Below, piece after piece: positions 37,846-47,784 of a stretch of 48,973 nt of DNA (its first letter is position 1; each line of letters starts with the position of its first letter). The notes under the pieces are model-generated. The model saw only the letters and a program-made list of their open reading frames with translations, made no database searches and had not been told where the DNA came from. Origin of the DNA: an uncultured Paracoccaceae bacterium (GTDB taxonomy: Bacteria; Pseudomonadota; Alphaproteobacteria; Rhodobacterales; Rhodobacteraceae); the NCBI GenBank assembly GCA_938002605.1, contig CALLAF010000003.1, positions 1 through 48,973 on the forward strand, read 5' to 3'. Both the position numbers and the translations under genes were made by a program.

Positions 37846-39582
37846 ATGACAAAGAGTACGCAGATTTTAGACGTCGCCTATGGGACATTTTCCTGCCGGC
37901 TTGAAGGTTTTGAAGATTCTGTCGAGACGATGAAAGCTGTCGTTTCCTATTTTCACGATCTCGCTGGCCATGACCGTTTCATGGATGTCGAACCGCAAGC
38001 GCCTGACATGGAAACGCTGGCATTGCTGACCGCAGAACAAGCCGGCACCGATATTGAAATCGCAGGCGAAGGTCACAATGTCATCCTACGCGCGGCTGAA
38101 GATGCAGAAGACGTGGATTTGGTTGCCGAAGACGATGATCAAGACGATACTGAGATTGCAGAAGAAGAAATCGAAAACATTGTCGTCGAAGACGCTGATG
38201 ATCTCGATGACACGCCAGAAAACGTCTTTGAAGAAGACGATGAGGATGACGAAGGTGATCCCATTGTCCTAACAGACGCCGCCCCCGCCGAAGATGATGA
38301 GGCCTTTGATGATGATGATTTTGGCAACATCGCGGAAACGGATGATTACGTCGAAGACTTAGAAGAGCTTGAAGAGGACGCGCCGCTTGCGGCTGAAACT
38401 GACGAAACAGTAGAGGTCGAAGACGTTGATCACGAAGAGGAAGAAAGCATTGCCGCCAAGCTTCAGCGTATCCGCGCCGTTGTGGGCCGTGGCCATGTGC
38501 AGGCCCCCTCTGCCCCTGTCGCATCGGATGATGATCTAGAAAGCGATGAAGATGATGATGCTGACGACGATGATGCACCCGCAGTGAACCCACTGGCGCA
38601 GCGCCTTGCAGACCTTGCCAAACGCAACGCAGAGCTTGCGGCGCAGGATGAAGAAGCGGATGCCGAACCCGAAGAGCCAGTTGCACAGGAAGAGTTTGCA
38701 ACCACTGATGACGAGGTTGGTCCAGAATCTGAAGATCCTATCGAAGCCGTAGACGAAGATATGGATGACGCGGACGAACAAGAAGACGTCGCCCATGACC
38801 CACTGGTTCTAACGGCGACCCCGCAAACTGACGAAGACGCGCCAGAAGAATTTGAAGACGACGACACCGAAGAGAACGAGAATTCGTTTGATCTGTCAGC
38901 CGAATTGAGCGAAGTCACCCGCGAGATCGAAGCCCGCGACGCGACGCGCCCCAAAAGCGCTGAATTGCCCGATAGCCCCGAAACCGCCTTTAGCCGCATT
39001 CTCAACCAAACTGACGAGCATCTCAACGCGCCAGAGGGGCGCCGCCACCGCGACGCGTTTGCACAGCTTAAGGCAGCGGTCGCGGCAACCGAAGCCGCGC
39101 GCGAACTTGGCGATGACGGCCCGGCAGATGCAAAAGACAGCGCGTTCCGCGAAGACCTTGGTGCGCATGACGCTGAAGAAAAGCCTGCAGCCCCAGCACC
39201 GTTGAAATTGGTCCCATCAGCCACACCAGACGCGCCAACGGATGCTGCGGCCGATCGGTTGCGTCAGATCGCTGCCAAGGTCGAAGAAAACATGGCCCCC
39301 ACATCTGGTGGGTTTGCCGAATTCGCAGCCGAACAAGGTGCAACAGAACTTGATGATCTGCTTGAAGCCGCCGCCGCCTATATCTCTTTTGTCGAAGGCG
39401 ATGAAGATTTCTCGCGCCCACAGGTTATGAAGAAAGTGCAAAGCGCGTCACAAGAAGAGGTAAGCCGCGAAGACGGGTTGCGCCAATTTGGTCGCCTACT
39501 GCGCCAAAACAAGATTGTGAAATTGAACAACGGGCGCTTCCAAGTCGCTGAAAGCACACGATTTCGGCCCAGCGGCACCTAA
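37846..39582 (+). CDS. Highly acidic protein of unknown function
   Basis: 578 residues. Residues 1-80 form a folded, conserved start (LDVAYGTFSCRLEGFEDSVE, MKAVVSYFHDLAGHDRF). From about 83 to 400 the chain is dominated by Asp and Glu with short Ala/Pro breaks, giving an extreme negative charge. A more ordered C-terminal domain (about 400-578) contains FAEFAAEQGATELDDLLEAA and FGRLLRQNKIVKLNNGRFQV, which looks like a small helical regulatory module. It is conserved in roseobacters but has no proven role; labels linking it to chemotaxis kinases appear unsupported. A strong terminator follows. Confidence 0.75.
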   Translation: MTKSTQILDVAYGTFSCRLEGFEDSVETMKAVVSYFHDLAGHDRFMDVEPQAPDMETLALLTAEQAGTDIEIAGEGHNVILRAAEDAEDVDLVAEDDDQDDTEIAEEEIENIVVEDADDLDDTPENVFEEDDEDDEGDPIVLTDAAPAEDDEAFDDDDFGNIAETDDYVEDLEELEEDAPLAAETDETVEVEDVDHEEEESIAAKLQRIRAVVGRGHVQAPSAPVASDDDLESDEDDDADDDDAPAVNPLAQRLADLAKRNAELAAQDEEADAEPEEPVAQEEFATTDDEVGPESEDPIEAVDEDMDDADEQEDVAHDPLVLTATPQTDEDAPEEFEDDDTEENENSFDLSAELSEVTREIEARDATRPKSAELPDSPETAFSRILNQTDEHLNAPEGRRHRDAFAQLKAAVAATEAARELGDDGPADAKDSAFREDLGAHDAEEKPAAPAPLKLVPSATPDAPTDAAADRLRQIAAKVEENMAPTSGGFAEFAAEQGATELDDLLEAAAAYISFVEGDEDFSRPQVMKKVQSASQEEVSREDGLRQFGRLLRQNKIVKLNNGRFQVAESTRFRPSGT

Positions 39583-39600
39583 GTAACAAACGCTAAAACA

Positions 39601-39633
39601 AAAAAGGCGCGGGGCAATCCCCGCGCCTTTTTT
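39601..39633. terminator. Strong bidirectional terminator
   Basis: GGCGCGGGG (39606-39614) pairs perfectly with CCCCGCGCC (39619-39627) around CAAT, with an A run before and T6 after. It closes both the acidic-protein gene and the purA-DUF2842 operon. Confidence 0.95.
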
Positions 39634-39636
39634 GTT

Positions 39637-39852
39637 TTAAGCATCCGGATCAGGTTGCCCGATCCCTTTGAATACCCATTTTATGGGGAATATCCACGCC
39701 ACACCAAGCAGCACATAAATCAGCAACTCAATCGGCTTTGAGAACCCCGGCGCGATCCCCATCATGGTGACCGCCAGTACGATATAGGCAGGCAGCCCGA
39801 TGATTAAAATAAACAGCGCGAGCCGTTTGCGGGCTTTATATCCCACCGCCAT
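39637..39852 (-). CDS. DUF2842 family small membrane protein
   Basis: 71 residues with two membrane helices (LALFILIIGLPAYIVLAV and ELLIYVLLGVAWIFPIKWVF). This matches DUF2842, a family common in Rhodobacterales and without known function. Its ATG overlaps the purA stop by one base (TGATG), so it is translated together with purA. The gene ends just inside the terminator. Confidence 0.88.
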   Translation of the reverse strand: MAVGYKARKRLALFILIIGLPAYIVLAVTMMGIAPGFSKPIELLIYVLLGVAWIFPIKWVFKGIGQPDPDA

Positions 39853-41144
39853 CAGTCAGCGAACGGGTCGGTGACAAGGATCGTGTCTTCACGCTCGGGC
39901 GATGTTGACACAAGCGCCACCGGGCATTCGATCAGCTCTTCGATGCGGCGTACGTATTTGATCGCCTGCGCCGGAAGATCCGCCCAAGAGCGCGCGCCTT
40001 CCGTCGATTCGGACCAGCCTTCAATTTCTTCATAAACGGGTGTGCAGCGCGCCTGTTCGTCAGCCGCAGTCGGCAGATAGTCCAGCTTCTTCCCGTCAAG
40101 CTCGTAGCCCACGCAAATTTTCAGCGTCTCAAATCCGTCAAGCACGTCCAGCTTGGTCAACGATATCCCCGACACGCCCGAAGTCGCACATGTTTGGCGC
40201 ACGAGGCATGCATCAAACCAACCGCAGCGGCGCTTGCGGCCCGTGGTGGTGCCAAATTCATGACCACGCTCACCCAGACGCTGCCCATCGGCATCGTCCA
40301 GCTCTGTTGGGAAGGGGCCTTCGCCGACACGTGTTGTATAGGCTTTGACGATCCCAAGCACAAAATCAATCGCGCCCGGTCCGACACCAACACCCGTGGC
40401 GGCTTGGCCAGCAATCACGTTGGATGAGGTCACAAACGGATAGGTCCCAAAATCAATATCCAGCAGCGCGCCCTGCGCACCTTCAAACAAGATGCGCTTT
40501 CCAGCTTTGCGTTTTTCGTTCAGCACCTTCCAAACTGGCGCCGCATATTGCAGAATTTCTGCTGCAACTTCACGCAGTTGCGCAAGAATACCGTCGCGGT
40601 CAATTGGATCAAGTCCAAGCCCACGGCGTAGCGCGTCATGGTGGACCAACGCCCGATCAAGACGCAGTTCAAGCGTCGCGTCGTCCGCCAGATCAGCAAC
40701 GCGGATCACACGGCGGCCAACCTTATCTTCATAGCACGGGCCAATACCGCGCCCTGTCGTGCCGATTTTCGCGACCGAGTTTTGGTTTTCGCGGGCACGA
40801 TCCAATTCGCCATGGAACGGCAGGATCAACGGCGTATTTTCGGCGATCATCAGCGTTTCTGGGGTAATAGACACACCCTGCGCACGGATCGTTTCGATTT
40901 CTTTGATCAGGTGCCAAGGGTCCAGCACAACACCATTGCCGATCACCGACAGCTTACCACCGCGCACAACACCAGAAGGAAGCGCGTGCAGTTTATAGAC
41001 CTCGCCATCAACAACCAAAGTGTGACCCGCGTTGTGCCCGCCTTGAAAGCGCGCAATGACGTCGGCCCGCTCTGAAAGCCAGTCAACGATTTTGCCTTTG
41101 CCTTCGTCGCCCCACTGGGCACCAACAACAACCACATTTGCCAT
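39852..41144 (-). CDS. purA: Adenylosuccinate synthase
   Basis: 430 residues from ATG 41144, preceded by AAAAGGACG. It joins IMP and aspartate using GTP in AMP synthesis. The P-loop [14 protein letters not shown] carries the catalytic Asp, GGHNAGHT the catalytic His, and [12 protein letters not shown] the IMP-binding Arg region. Length is standard. The gene is followed by the coupled DUF2842 gene. Confidence 0.97.
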   Translation of the reverse strand: MANVVVVGAQWGDEGKGKIVDWLSERADVIARFQGGHNAGHTLVVDGEVYKLHALPSGVVRGGKLSVIGNGVVLDPWHLIKEIETIRAQGVSITPETLMIAENTPLILPFHGELDRARENQNSVAKIGTTGRGIGPCYEDKVGRRVIRVADLADDATLELRLDRALVHHDALRRGLGLDPIDRDGILAQLREVAAEILQYAAPVWKVLNEKRKAGKRILFEGAQGALLDIDFGTYPFVTSSNVIAGQAATGVGVGPGAIDFVLGIVKAYTTRVGEGPFPTELDDADGQRLGERGHEFGTTTGRKRRCGWFDACLVRQTCATSGVSGISLTKLDVLDGFETLKICVGYELDGKKLDYLPTAADEQARCTPVYEEIEGWSESTEGARSWADLPAQAIKYVRRIEELIECPVALVSTSPEREDTILVTDPFAD

Positions 41145-41282
41145 AAGAATACGTCCTTTTTGAACTTCGTGCCCCCTATATCGTTGCAAGCCCATATGGG
41201 GAACCGCAAATTTACGCCTATCCGCTAGACAGCGCGCATTAGGGACGGCATTGTTGGCCGGAATTTAAACAAAGAGGCACAA

Positions 41283-41678
41283 ATGGGCTTTATCATTCGC
41301 TGGATTTTCGCATTTGCGCTGCTTGCGGCCACATATAACCCGACACAATGGAATTTTGTACAGTGGAGCATGGCGAACTATGACACCAAGCTATCCCTCA
41401 CGGTGCTTTTTGGGCTGATCTTATTCGTCGGCTATATCATTTATCTGCGTGCGACGCTCCGATCCATTGGGGTTTTCGGTATGATCTTGATTCTCGCGGT
41501 TGTCGCGACATTGCTTTGGGTGATGTATGATCAAGGTCTGATCAGTTTGGACAATCCGACCCTGAATACCTGGATCGGGATTGTCGCACTTTCGATCGTT
41601 TTGGCCATCGGGTTAAGCTGGTCAATCGTACGTCGCCGCCTGACTGGGCAAACCGATGTGGATGATCTAGACGAATAA
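41283..41678 (+). CDS. DUF6524 family membrane protein
   Basis: 131 residues with four hydrophobic helices, for example FIIRWIFAFALLAATYNPTQ at the start, a conserved phrase in this family. AGAGG precedes the ATG. Function unknown. It is divergent from purA and 77 bases upstream of secG on the same strand. Confidence 0.8.
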   Translation: MGFIIRWIFAFALLAATYNPTQWNFVQWSMANYDTKLSLTVLFGLILFVGYIIYLRATLRSIGVFGMILILAVVATLLWVMYDQGLISLDNPTLNTWIGIVALSIVLAIGLSWSIVRRRLTGQTDVDDLDE

Positions 41679-41755
41679 GCTGGTATTCAGGGGTTGCAGC
41701 AGCGGCGCGCAGCTTTTAGATACCGCTTGTTCACGTTCGCCCGAAAGGCTCCTTT

Positions 41756-42109
41756 ATGGAAAATGTCGTCCTTGTCATCCACCTGATTTTGGCTCTGAGC
41801 CTGATTGGCACTGTTCTATTGCAGCGGTCCGAAGGTGGCGGCCTTGGTATGGGCGGCGGTGGCGGTGGGGGTGCGACTGGCGGTCGCCCTGCCCCGACAG
41901 CGATGAGCAAGGTCACATGGATCTTAGCGATCGCGTTTATCTGCACATCAATTGCGCTGACATTGATATCAGCAAGCAATTCTGCAAACTCATCTGTCGT
42001 TGATCGGATCGACATCGAAGGGGCAGAAGACGCAACAACGCCTGATCTTGGCGAGAGCTTGCTGCCACCTTCCAGCAGCGACGCACCTTTGGTGCCATCT
42101 GCCGACTAA
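41756..42109 (+). CDS. secG: Preprotein translocase subunit SecG
   Basis: 117 residues. Two membrane helices flank the conserved LLQRSEGGGLGMGGGG loop near 22-37; the second is WILAIAFICTSIALTLIS. SecG assists the SecYEG channel in protein export. The C-terminal tail is acidic and variable, as usual. It is followed by pyrG on the same strand after 158 bases. Confidence 0.94.
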   Translation: MENVVLVIHLILALSLIGTVLLQRSEGGGLGMGGGGGGGATGGRPAPTAMSKVTWILAIAFICTSIALTLISASNSANSSVVDRIDIEGAEDATTPDLGESLLPPSSSDAPLVPSAD

Positions 42110-42267
42110 CCACAACGGATTGCCCGGCGGAAACGTTCGGCAACATGATCTAGCGTCAGCGGTTGCGCTTTGTTTCCTTTTCGGGTAAGAGTTAAATCCC
42201 GTGATGGTGCGAATTTTGACGTTCGTTTTCCTGCAATAATGTAAGTTTTCACGGGGGTCTCCTGCAT

Positions 42268-43911
42268 ATGGCGCGCTATATTTTTATCACCGGTGGCGTT
42301 GTGTCATCGCTTGGCAAAGGGCTCGCATCGGCAGCGCTTGGATCGCTTTTACAGGCCCGCGGATTTTCTGTGCGTTTGCGCAAGCTTGACCCTTATCTAA
42401 ACGTTGACCCGGGCACGATGTCCCCGTTTGAACATGGCGAAGTTTTTGTCACGGATGACGGTGCTGAAACCGATCTCGACCTTGGTCATTATGAACGGTT
42501 CACAGGCGTCCCTGCACGCAACACAGATTCGGTCAGCTCCGGCCGGATTTACTCTAACGTTCTCGAAAAAGAGCGGCGCGGTGATTATCTGGGCAAAACG
42601 ATTCAGGTCGTGCCGCATGTCACCAATGAGATCAAAGATTTCCTCAGCGTCGGCGAAGACGAAGTTGATTTCATGCTTTGTGAGATCGGCGGCACCGTCG
42701 GCGATATCGAAGGGTTGCCATTCTTTGAAGCGATCCGCCAATTCAGCCACGATAAGCCGCGCGGGCAATGCATTTTCATGCACCTTACCCTGCTGCCCTA
42801 TTTGGCGGCCAGCGGCGAACTAAAGACAAAGCCAACCCAACACAGCGTTAAGGAATTGCAATCCATCGGCATCGCGCCCGATGTGTTGGTTTGCCGGTCT
42901 GAACATCCTATTCCGGAAAAAGAACGCGAAAAAATCGCACTATTTTGTAACGTGCGCAAAGAATGCGTCGTTGCGGCCTATGATCTGAAATCCATTTATG
43001 AAGCCCCGCTCGCCTATCACGAACAAGGTCTTGATCAGGCAGTTTTAGATGCGTTTGATATTTCGCCTGCCCCCGGTCCAAAATTGGATGTGTGGCACGA
43101 CGTCTATGACCGTATCCACAACCCGGACGGCAAGGTTAAGATCGCGATTGTTGGTAAATACACCCAGCTTGAAGACGCCTATAAATCCATCGCCGAGGCA
43201 TTGACCCACGGCGGCATGGCCAACCGTGTGAAGGTCAAAGTCGAATGGGTCGATGCTGAACTCTTTGATGAAGGTGATGCGACGCCATATCTTGAAGGGT
43301 TCCACGCGATCCTTGTTCCCGGCGGATTTGGCGAACGCGGCACCGAAGGCAAAATCAAAGCTGCACAGTTCGCCCGCGAAAAGAAAATCCCTTACCTTGG
43401 GATCTGTCTTGGCATGCAAATGGCCGTGGTCGAGGCTGCGCGCAATGTGGCAGGCATGGAAAAAGCCGGGTCCGAAGAATTTGACCATGAAGCCGGAAAA
43501 AAACGGTTTGAGCCCGTCGTTTACCATCTCAAAGAATGGGTCCAAGGCAATCACACCGTCGCCCGCAAAGCAGGTGATGACAAAGGTGGCACCATGCGCC
43601 TAGGCGCCTATAACGCGACATTGACCGAAGGATCGCACGTTGCGCAAATCTACGGTGGCACAGCCATCGAAGAACGCCACCGTCACCGTTATGAGGTGGA
43701 CACGAAATATCGCGCAGCGCTGGAAGAAGTGGGCTTGCAGTTCTCTGGCATGTCACCAGATGGAAAGCTGCCCGAAATCGTGGAATGGAAAGGCCACCCA
43801 TGGTTTATCGGCGTCCAGTTCCACCCCGAACTCAAATCAAAACCCTTTGCGCCGCACCCGCTGTTCGCTGATTTCGTACGCGCCGCGGTCGAGGTTTCCC
43901 GCCTTGTCTAA
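42268..43911 (+). CDS. pyrG: CTP synthase
   Basis: 547 residues, standard length. The N-terminal amidoligase domain opens with [20 protein letters not shown]. The C-terminal glutamine amidotransferase has the nucleophile Cys380 ([11 protein letters not shown]), with His519 and Glu521 in FHPEL. It converts UTP to CTP with glutamine and ATP. GGGGG lies upstream of the ATG. No attenuator of the Gram-positive pyrG type is seen in the leader. Confidence 0.97.
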   Translation: MARYIFITGGVVSSLGKGLASAALGSLLQARGFSVRLRKLDPYLNVDPGTMSPFEHGEVFVTDDGAETDLDLGHYERFTGVPARNTDSVSSGRIYSNVLEKERRGDYLGKTIQVVPHVTNEIKDFLSVGEDEVDFMLCEIGGTVGDIEGLPFFEAIRQFSHDKPRGQCIFMHLTLLPYLAASGELKTKPTQHSVKELQSIGIAPDVLVCRSEHPIPEKEREKIALFCNVRKECVVAAYDLKSIYEAPLAYHEQGLDQAVLDAFDISPAPGPKLDVWHDVYDRIHNPDGKVKIAIVGKYTQLEDAYKSIAEALTHGGMANRVKVKVEWVDAELFDEGDATPYLEGFHAILVPGGFGERGTEGKIKAAQFAREKKIPYLGICLGMQMAVVEAARNVAGMEKAGSEEFDHEAGKKRFEPVVYHLKEWVQGNHTVARKAGDDKGGTMRLGAYNATLTEGSHVAQIYGGTAIEERHRHRYEVDTKYRAALEEVGLQFSGMSPDGKLPEIVEWKGHPWFIGVQFHPELKSKPFAPHPLFADFVRAAVEVSRLV

Positions 43912-43926
43912 GCGGGTCATCAACTG

Positions 43927-44742
43927 ATGCTGTCGTATCAACACGGCTATCACGCAGGCAATATGGCGGATGTGCACAAGCACGTGCTACTTGCTTGGGC
44001 GCTTGCCTATATGACCCGCAAGGATAAGCCGCTCAGCTATCTCGAAACCCATGCGGGCCGCGGTCTGTATGACACGACAGATGAGGCAGCAGTCAAAACC
44101 GGCGAGGCAGCCAAAGGTATCACAATTGCCGAAGGTTGGTTTGCGCGCGATCATCCGTATGCGCAGATTTTGGACCGGATTCGCGCCAAGCACGGGTCAA
44201 CTGCATACCCCGGATCACCATTAGTTGCAGCAGAAAGCCTGCGACCAATGGATGACATTCACTTATCAGAACTACACCCGCAGGAATTTGCTGCGCTCAA
44301 ATCCGCGATGGGTCCTTACGGTGGGATTTACCGCCAGCGCGATGGATGGGAAATGGCCTTGTCGCTTTGCCCACCTGACCCACGCAGGGGGATGTTGCTG
44401 ATTGACCCCTCGTTCGAGGTGAAATCAGATTACGATACGATCCCTGATACCATCGCGAAAATTCATCGCAAATGGGGCGTTGGGGTGATCATGCTTTGGT
44501 ATCCGATTTTGACGGATGGGCCGCATGTCCCAATGATTAAGGCGCTCAAATCCGCTATCCCAGATGGGCTTGTTTCCGAAGTTGCGTTTCCCCCTGCCCG
44601 CCCCGGTCACCGTATGGTTGGATCAGGTCTGTTCGTGGTGAATGCGCCTTACGGGTTTGCCGAAGAATCCGGGCGTCTCAAAGCGCTGTTTCACAAAAAC
44701 CTGAAGTCAGTTTGGCTGTGCAGCCCCCAACAACTCAGCTAA
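43927..44742 (+). CDS. rlmJ: 23S rRNA (adenine-2030-N6)-methyltransferase
   Basis: 271 residues. The start MLSYQHGYHAGNMADVHKH is the family signature, with YLETHAGRGLYD forming the SAM-binding region. The catalytic motif usually written DPPY/DPPF reads DPSFE here (LLIDPSFEVK), a variant. It methylates A2030 of 23S rRNA during ribosome assembly. It follows pyrG by 15 bases and may share its transcript. Confidence 0.93.
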   Translation: MLSYQHGYHAGNMADVHKHVLLAWALAYMTRKDKPLSYLETHAGRGLYDTTDEAAVKTGEAAKGITIAEGWFARDHPYAQILDRIRAKHGSTAYPGSPLVAAESLRPMDDIHLSELHPQEFAALKSAMGPYGGIYRQRDGWEMALSLCPPDPRRGMLLIDPSFEVKSDYDTIPDTIAKIHRKWGVGVIMLWYPILTDGPHVPMIKALKSAIPDGLVSEVAFPPARPGHRMVGSGLFVVNAPYGFAEESGRLKALFHKNLKSVWLCSPQQLS

Positions 44743-44750
44743 GGTAAGTC

Positions 44751-45188
44751 ATGATTTCGAAGTTCCTGCAGCGTTTGACCGCCCCCGCACCCGCCCCGCA
44801 ATCTGATTCTGATGCGCGCCTTGCGCTGGGAGCTTTGCTTGTCCGTCTCGCCCGTGCCGATGGTGACTACGCCCCCGAAGAAATCGCGCAAATTGACGCC
44901 ACCTTGGCGGCACGCTTTGGGTTATCTGATGAGGCAACAATTGCCCTGCGCCTTGAATGCGAAGCTTTTGAAGCAAAGGCGCCCGACACTGTGCGCTTTA
45001 CGCGTGCGATCAAAGACGCGGTCGACCTTGACCACCGTGTCGGCGTGATCGAAGCCATGTGGGCCGTTGTTATGGCCGACGGGGAACGCGATGACGAAGA
45101 AAACAGCAACATGCGCATGATCGCATCGCTTCTCGGCGTGTCAGATCAAGACAGTAACGCAGCACGCTTGCGCGTCACCGCAAGCTAG
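44751..45188 (+). CDS. TerB-like cytoplasmic protein
   Basis: 145 residues. The helical core (ALGALLVRLARADGDYAPEE, DEATIALRLECEAFEAKAP, VGVIEAMWAVVMADGERDDE) matches the TerB/DjlA N-terminal fold, whose Asp/Glu residues bind metal ions. Named for tellurite resistance, but most chromosomal members have other, unknown jobs. AAGG is upstream of the ATG, 8 bases after the rlmJ stop. Confidence 0.85.
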   Translation: MISKFLQRLTAPAPAPQSDSDARLALGALLVRLARADGDYAPEEIAQIDATLAARFGLSDEATIALRLECEAFEAKAPDTVRFTRAIKDAVDLDHRVGVIEAMWAVVMADGERDDEENSNMRMIASLLGVSDQDSNAARLRVTAS

Positions 45189-45323
45189 CACTGCTCATAA
45201 CGACCGCAAATCGCCCAACAGTCAGGCAGTTGCTGTACAAAACGGCAATTGGTGCGATGCGCCCGTTGCAAATGGTCGCGAATTAGGCCCTAATCGCGAC
45301 ACCTTAAAACAAAGCGACCCATC

Positions 45324-46097
45324 GTGACCGACCAAGCCCCCGTTATCGAAATCCAAAACCTGCACAAATCCTATGGTGATCTGGAGGTGCTTAAAGGCGT
45401 CGATATCAGCGCGCCTGCAGGGCACGTCGTATCGCTGATCGGGTCCTCAGGTTCGGGCAAATCAACGCTGCTGCGCTGCGCGAACTTGCTTGAAGACAGC
45501 CAAGCAGGCGAAGTCCTGTTTTGCGGTGAACCCGTGATCTGGAAAGGCGCTGGCCCAACCCGTCAGCCCGGCGATCACGCGCAGATGATCCGGATTCGCA
45601 CGAATCTGTCGATGGTATTTCAGCAGTTCAATCTATGGGCGCATATGACGATTTTGCAAAACGTCATGGAAGCCCCGATTACCGTGCTTAAACGCGACAA
45701 GGCCGAGGTCGAAGCCAGTGCGCGTAAATATCTTGAAAAGGTCGGGATCGGCGATAAATGCGATGTCTACCCGGCCCAGCTTTCGGGAGGTCAACAACAG
45801 CGCGCCGCGATTGCACGCGCGCTTTGCATGGAACCCAAAGCCCTGCTTTTTGATGAACCCACCAGCGCGCTTGACCCTGAACTGGAACAAGAGGTCGTCA
45901 AAGTTATCAAAGATTTGGCCGCCGAAGGGCGCACCATGCTGATCGTGACCCACGACATGCGAATGGCCGCAGATATCAGCGATCACGTGGTTTTCTTACA
46001 CCAAGGCAAAATCGAAGAAGAAGGCCCGCCCGAAACATTGTTTGGCCAGCCCAAAACCGAACGCCTACGCGGATTTTTATCTGCAACAGTATCATAA
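45324..46097 (+). CDS. Polar amino-acid ABC transporter, ATP-binding protein
   Basis: 257 residues from GTG 45324. Walker A is GSSGSGKST, the signature is LSGGQQQR, and Walker B with the catalytic Glu is ALLFDEPTSALD; the switch His is in VTHDM. It belongs to the HisP/GlnQ/OccP family. It is first in an operon of ATPase, binding protein and two permeases. The ribosome binding site of the GTG start is weak. Confidence 0.94.
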   Translation: MTDQAPVIEIQNLHKSYGDLEVLKGVDISAPAGHVVSLIGSSGSGKSTLLRCANLLEDSQAGEVLFCGEPVIWKGAGPTRQPGDHAQMIRIRTNLSMVFQQFNLWAHMTILQNVMEAPITVLKRDKAEVEASARKYLEKVGIGDKCDVYPAQLSGGQQQRAAIARALCMEPKALLFDEPTSALDPELEQEVVKVIKDLAAEGRTMLIVTHDMRMAADISDHVVFLHQGKIEEEGPPETLFGQPKTERLRGFLSATVS

Positions 46098-46119
46098 AAC
46101 ACCAACTAGGAGAAAACTG

Positions 46120-46836
46120 ATGAAAAACCTAATCCTCAGCACCACAGCACTGGCCCTTGTAGGCGGCATGGCGATGGCCGATGACGTTGTCCGTATGGGC
46201 ACTGAAGGCGCATATGCCCCCTATAACTTTATCAACGACGACGGCGAAGTTGACGGCTTTGAAATTGAGCTTGGCAATGAGCTTTGCGCGCGCGCTGAAT
46301 TGACCTGTGAATGGGTGACAAACGAGTGGGATAGCATCATCCCGAACCTCGTGTCTGGTAACTACGATACAATCATCGCAGGCATGTCGATCACCGATGA
46401 ACGTGACGAAGTCATCGACTTCACCCAAAACTACTACCCACCAACCGAATCTGTCTATGTTGCATTGTCCGAAGATGCTGATCTGACAGGCGTCGTTGCA
46501 GCACAAACAAGCACAATTCAGGCGGGTTATGTCGCTGAAACAGGCGCAACTTTGCTTGAGTTCGCAACAGGCGATGAAACTATCGCGGCCGTCCGCAACG
46601 GCGAAGCCGAAGCGGTGTTTGCTGATCTCGACTTCTTGCTGCCTTACACAGATGAACCTGACCTTATGCTGGTTGGCGAAGGTGTGCCACTGGGTGGCGG
46701 TATCGGCCTTGGCATCCGCGAAAGCGACACAGAACTGCGCGACAAATTCGATGCTGCGATTACATCAATGAAAGAAGATGGCTCGCTTAACGCATTGCTG
46801 ATCAAGTGGTTCGGCGAAGAAACTACGACTTACTAA
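46120..46836 (+). CDS. Amino-acid ABC transporter substrate-binding protein
   Basis: 238 residues from ATG 46120 with AGGAG upstream; the open frame to 46042 overlaps the ATPase gene. Signal peptide 1-20 (GGMAMA-DD). The mature start VRMGTEGAYAPYNFINDDGE and WDSIIPNLVSGNYDTIIAGM are typical of the family-3 (Lys/Arg/Orn, His, opine) binding proteins. The ligand is probably a polar or basic amino acid; this cannot be fixed by eye. A hairpin follows the gene. Confidence 0.93.
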   Translation: MKNLILSTTALALVGGMAMADDVVRMGTEGAYAPYNFINDDGEVDGFEIELGNELCARAELTCEWVTNEWDSIIPNLVSGNYDTIIAGMSITDERDEVIDFTQNYYPPTESVYVALSEDADLTGVVAAQTSTIQAGYVAETGATLLEFATGDETIAAVRNGEAEAVFADLDFLLPYTDEPDLMLVGEGVPLGGGIGLGIRESDTELRDKFDAAITSMKEDGSLNALLIKWFGEETTTY

Positions 46837-46850
46837 ATCACAATCGTCCT

Positions 46851-46870
46851 GGTCCGGCGCAATCCGGACC
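46851..46870 (+). terminator. Hairpin between binding-protein and permease genes
   Basis: GGTCCGG (46851-46857) pairs with CCGGACC (46864-46870) around CGCAAT. There is no T tract directly after it. Such hairpins often stabilise the upstream mRNA, keeping more binding protein than permease. Confidence 0.6.
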
Positions 46871-46899
46871 GGGGCAATCTTTGTAGATAGGCTGCTCCC

Positions 46900-47784
46900 A
46901 TTTTTAGCTATTGTTCCGATCCCGCGAACCTTGAAGGGCTGTCCTGGTTGTCATGCTACCTGACCACCGGCAAGCACATGAGCATGTATTGGTCGGTTGG
47001 CACCGTGCTTTTACTTCTTGCAATTACGGCGCCGGTTGCGCTGGCTTTTGGCTTTGGCGGCGCCGCAGCGGCACGCAGCCATTTCGCGCCCCTTCGTTGG
47101 CTTGGAAAATCCTATATCGCAGTGGTACGCGGCATCCCCGACATCGCGTTTTTCTTGTTTTTTGTCATCGCCTTAGATCAGGCTTTTGAATACCTGCGCC
47201 ACCGCGTCAAATGCCCGGATTGGGATGAACCCGTACGTCAAGGCAGCGATTTTGTTGTCTGCGCGGCCGCGAAACTGCCGCTCAGCAACGCACCGCAATG
47301 GGTGCATGAAACCTACGGGTTCTTTTTGGCGGTCCTGACCTTTGCCATCGTCTTTGGGGCCTTTGCAGCCAATGTAATGTATGGCGCGATGCAGGCGGTC
47401 CCCAAAGGGCAGTTAGAGACAGCAGAGGCCTACGGCATGTCACGCCGTCAAACATTCCGGCGCATATTAGTGCCACAAATGTGGGTTTATGCCCTACCCG
47501 GCCTGTCGAACCTGTGGATGGTCTTGATCAAAGCCACCCCCTTGCTGTTCCTGCTCGGGGTCGAAGACATCGTATATTGGGCGCGCGAACTCGGATCATT
47601 CAAAAGCCCACGGTTCACCGATTACCCGCACCCAGAATGGCGCATGTGGTATTTTCTGGCGCTGCTGGTGTTCTATCTGTGTTTCACAAAAGTCTCTGAA
47701 GTCGTCTTGGGCAAGATCATGGCCCGGCTCACCCACGGCCAAGCAACTGCCGCTGGCGAAGCACAAAGAAAGGCGCACGCATGA
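46900..47784 (+). CDS. Amino-acid ABC transporter permease 1
   Basis: About 294 residues if translation starts at ATT 46900. A TTG at 46948 would give 278 residues but cuts off SYCSDPANLEGLSWL, which resembles the conserved N-terminus of roseobacter homologues as I recall them. No ATG, GTG or TTG lies in frame between the TAG at 46888 and that segment. Membrane helices follow, with an inserted periplasmic loop carrying two cysteines (RVKCPDWDEP, FVVCAAA), and the EAA motif that contacts the ATPase (ETAEAYGMSRRQTFRRILVP). The stop overlaps the next gene's start. Confidence 0.85.
   Translation: MFSYCSDPANLEGLSWLSCYLTTGKHMSMYWSVGTVLLLLAITAPVALAFGFGGAAAARSHFAPLRWLGKSYIAVVRGIPDIAFFLFFVIALDQAFEYLRHRVKCPDWDEPVRQGSDFVVCAAAKLPLSNAPQWVHETYGFFLAVLTFAIVFGAFAANVMYGAMQAVPKGQLETAEAYGMSRRQTFRRILVPQMWVYALPGLSNLWMVLIKATPLLFLLGVEDIVYWARELGSFKSPRFTDYPHPEWRMWYFLALLVFYLCFTKVSEVVLGKIMARLTHGQATAAGEAQRKAHA

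Noticed and set aside
38463-39224. 253-residue Ser-rich open frame antisense to the acidic protein
   Set aside because: It is the mirror of GAT/GAA-rich coding sequence, giving Ser-rich low complexity; no start signal supports it.
41731-42015. Pro-rich minus-strand frame opposite secG
   Set aside because: It is the complement of the Gly-rich SecG loop; secG itself is unambiguous.
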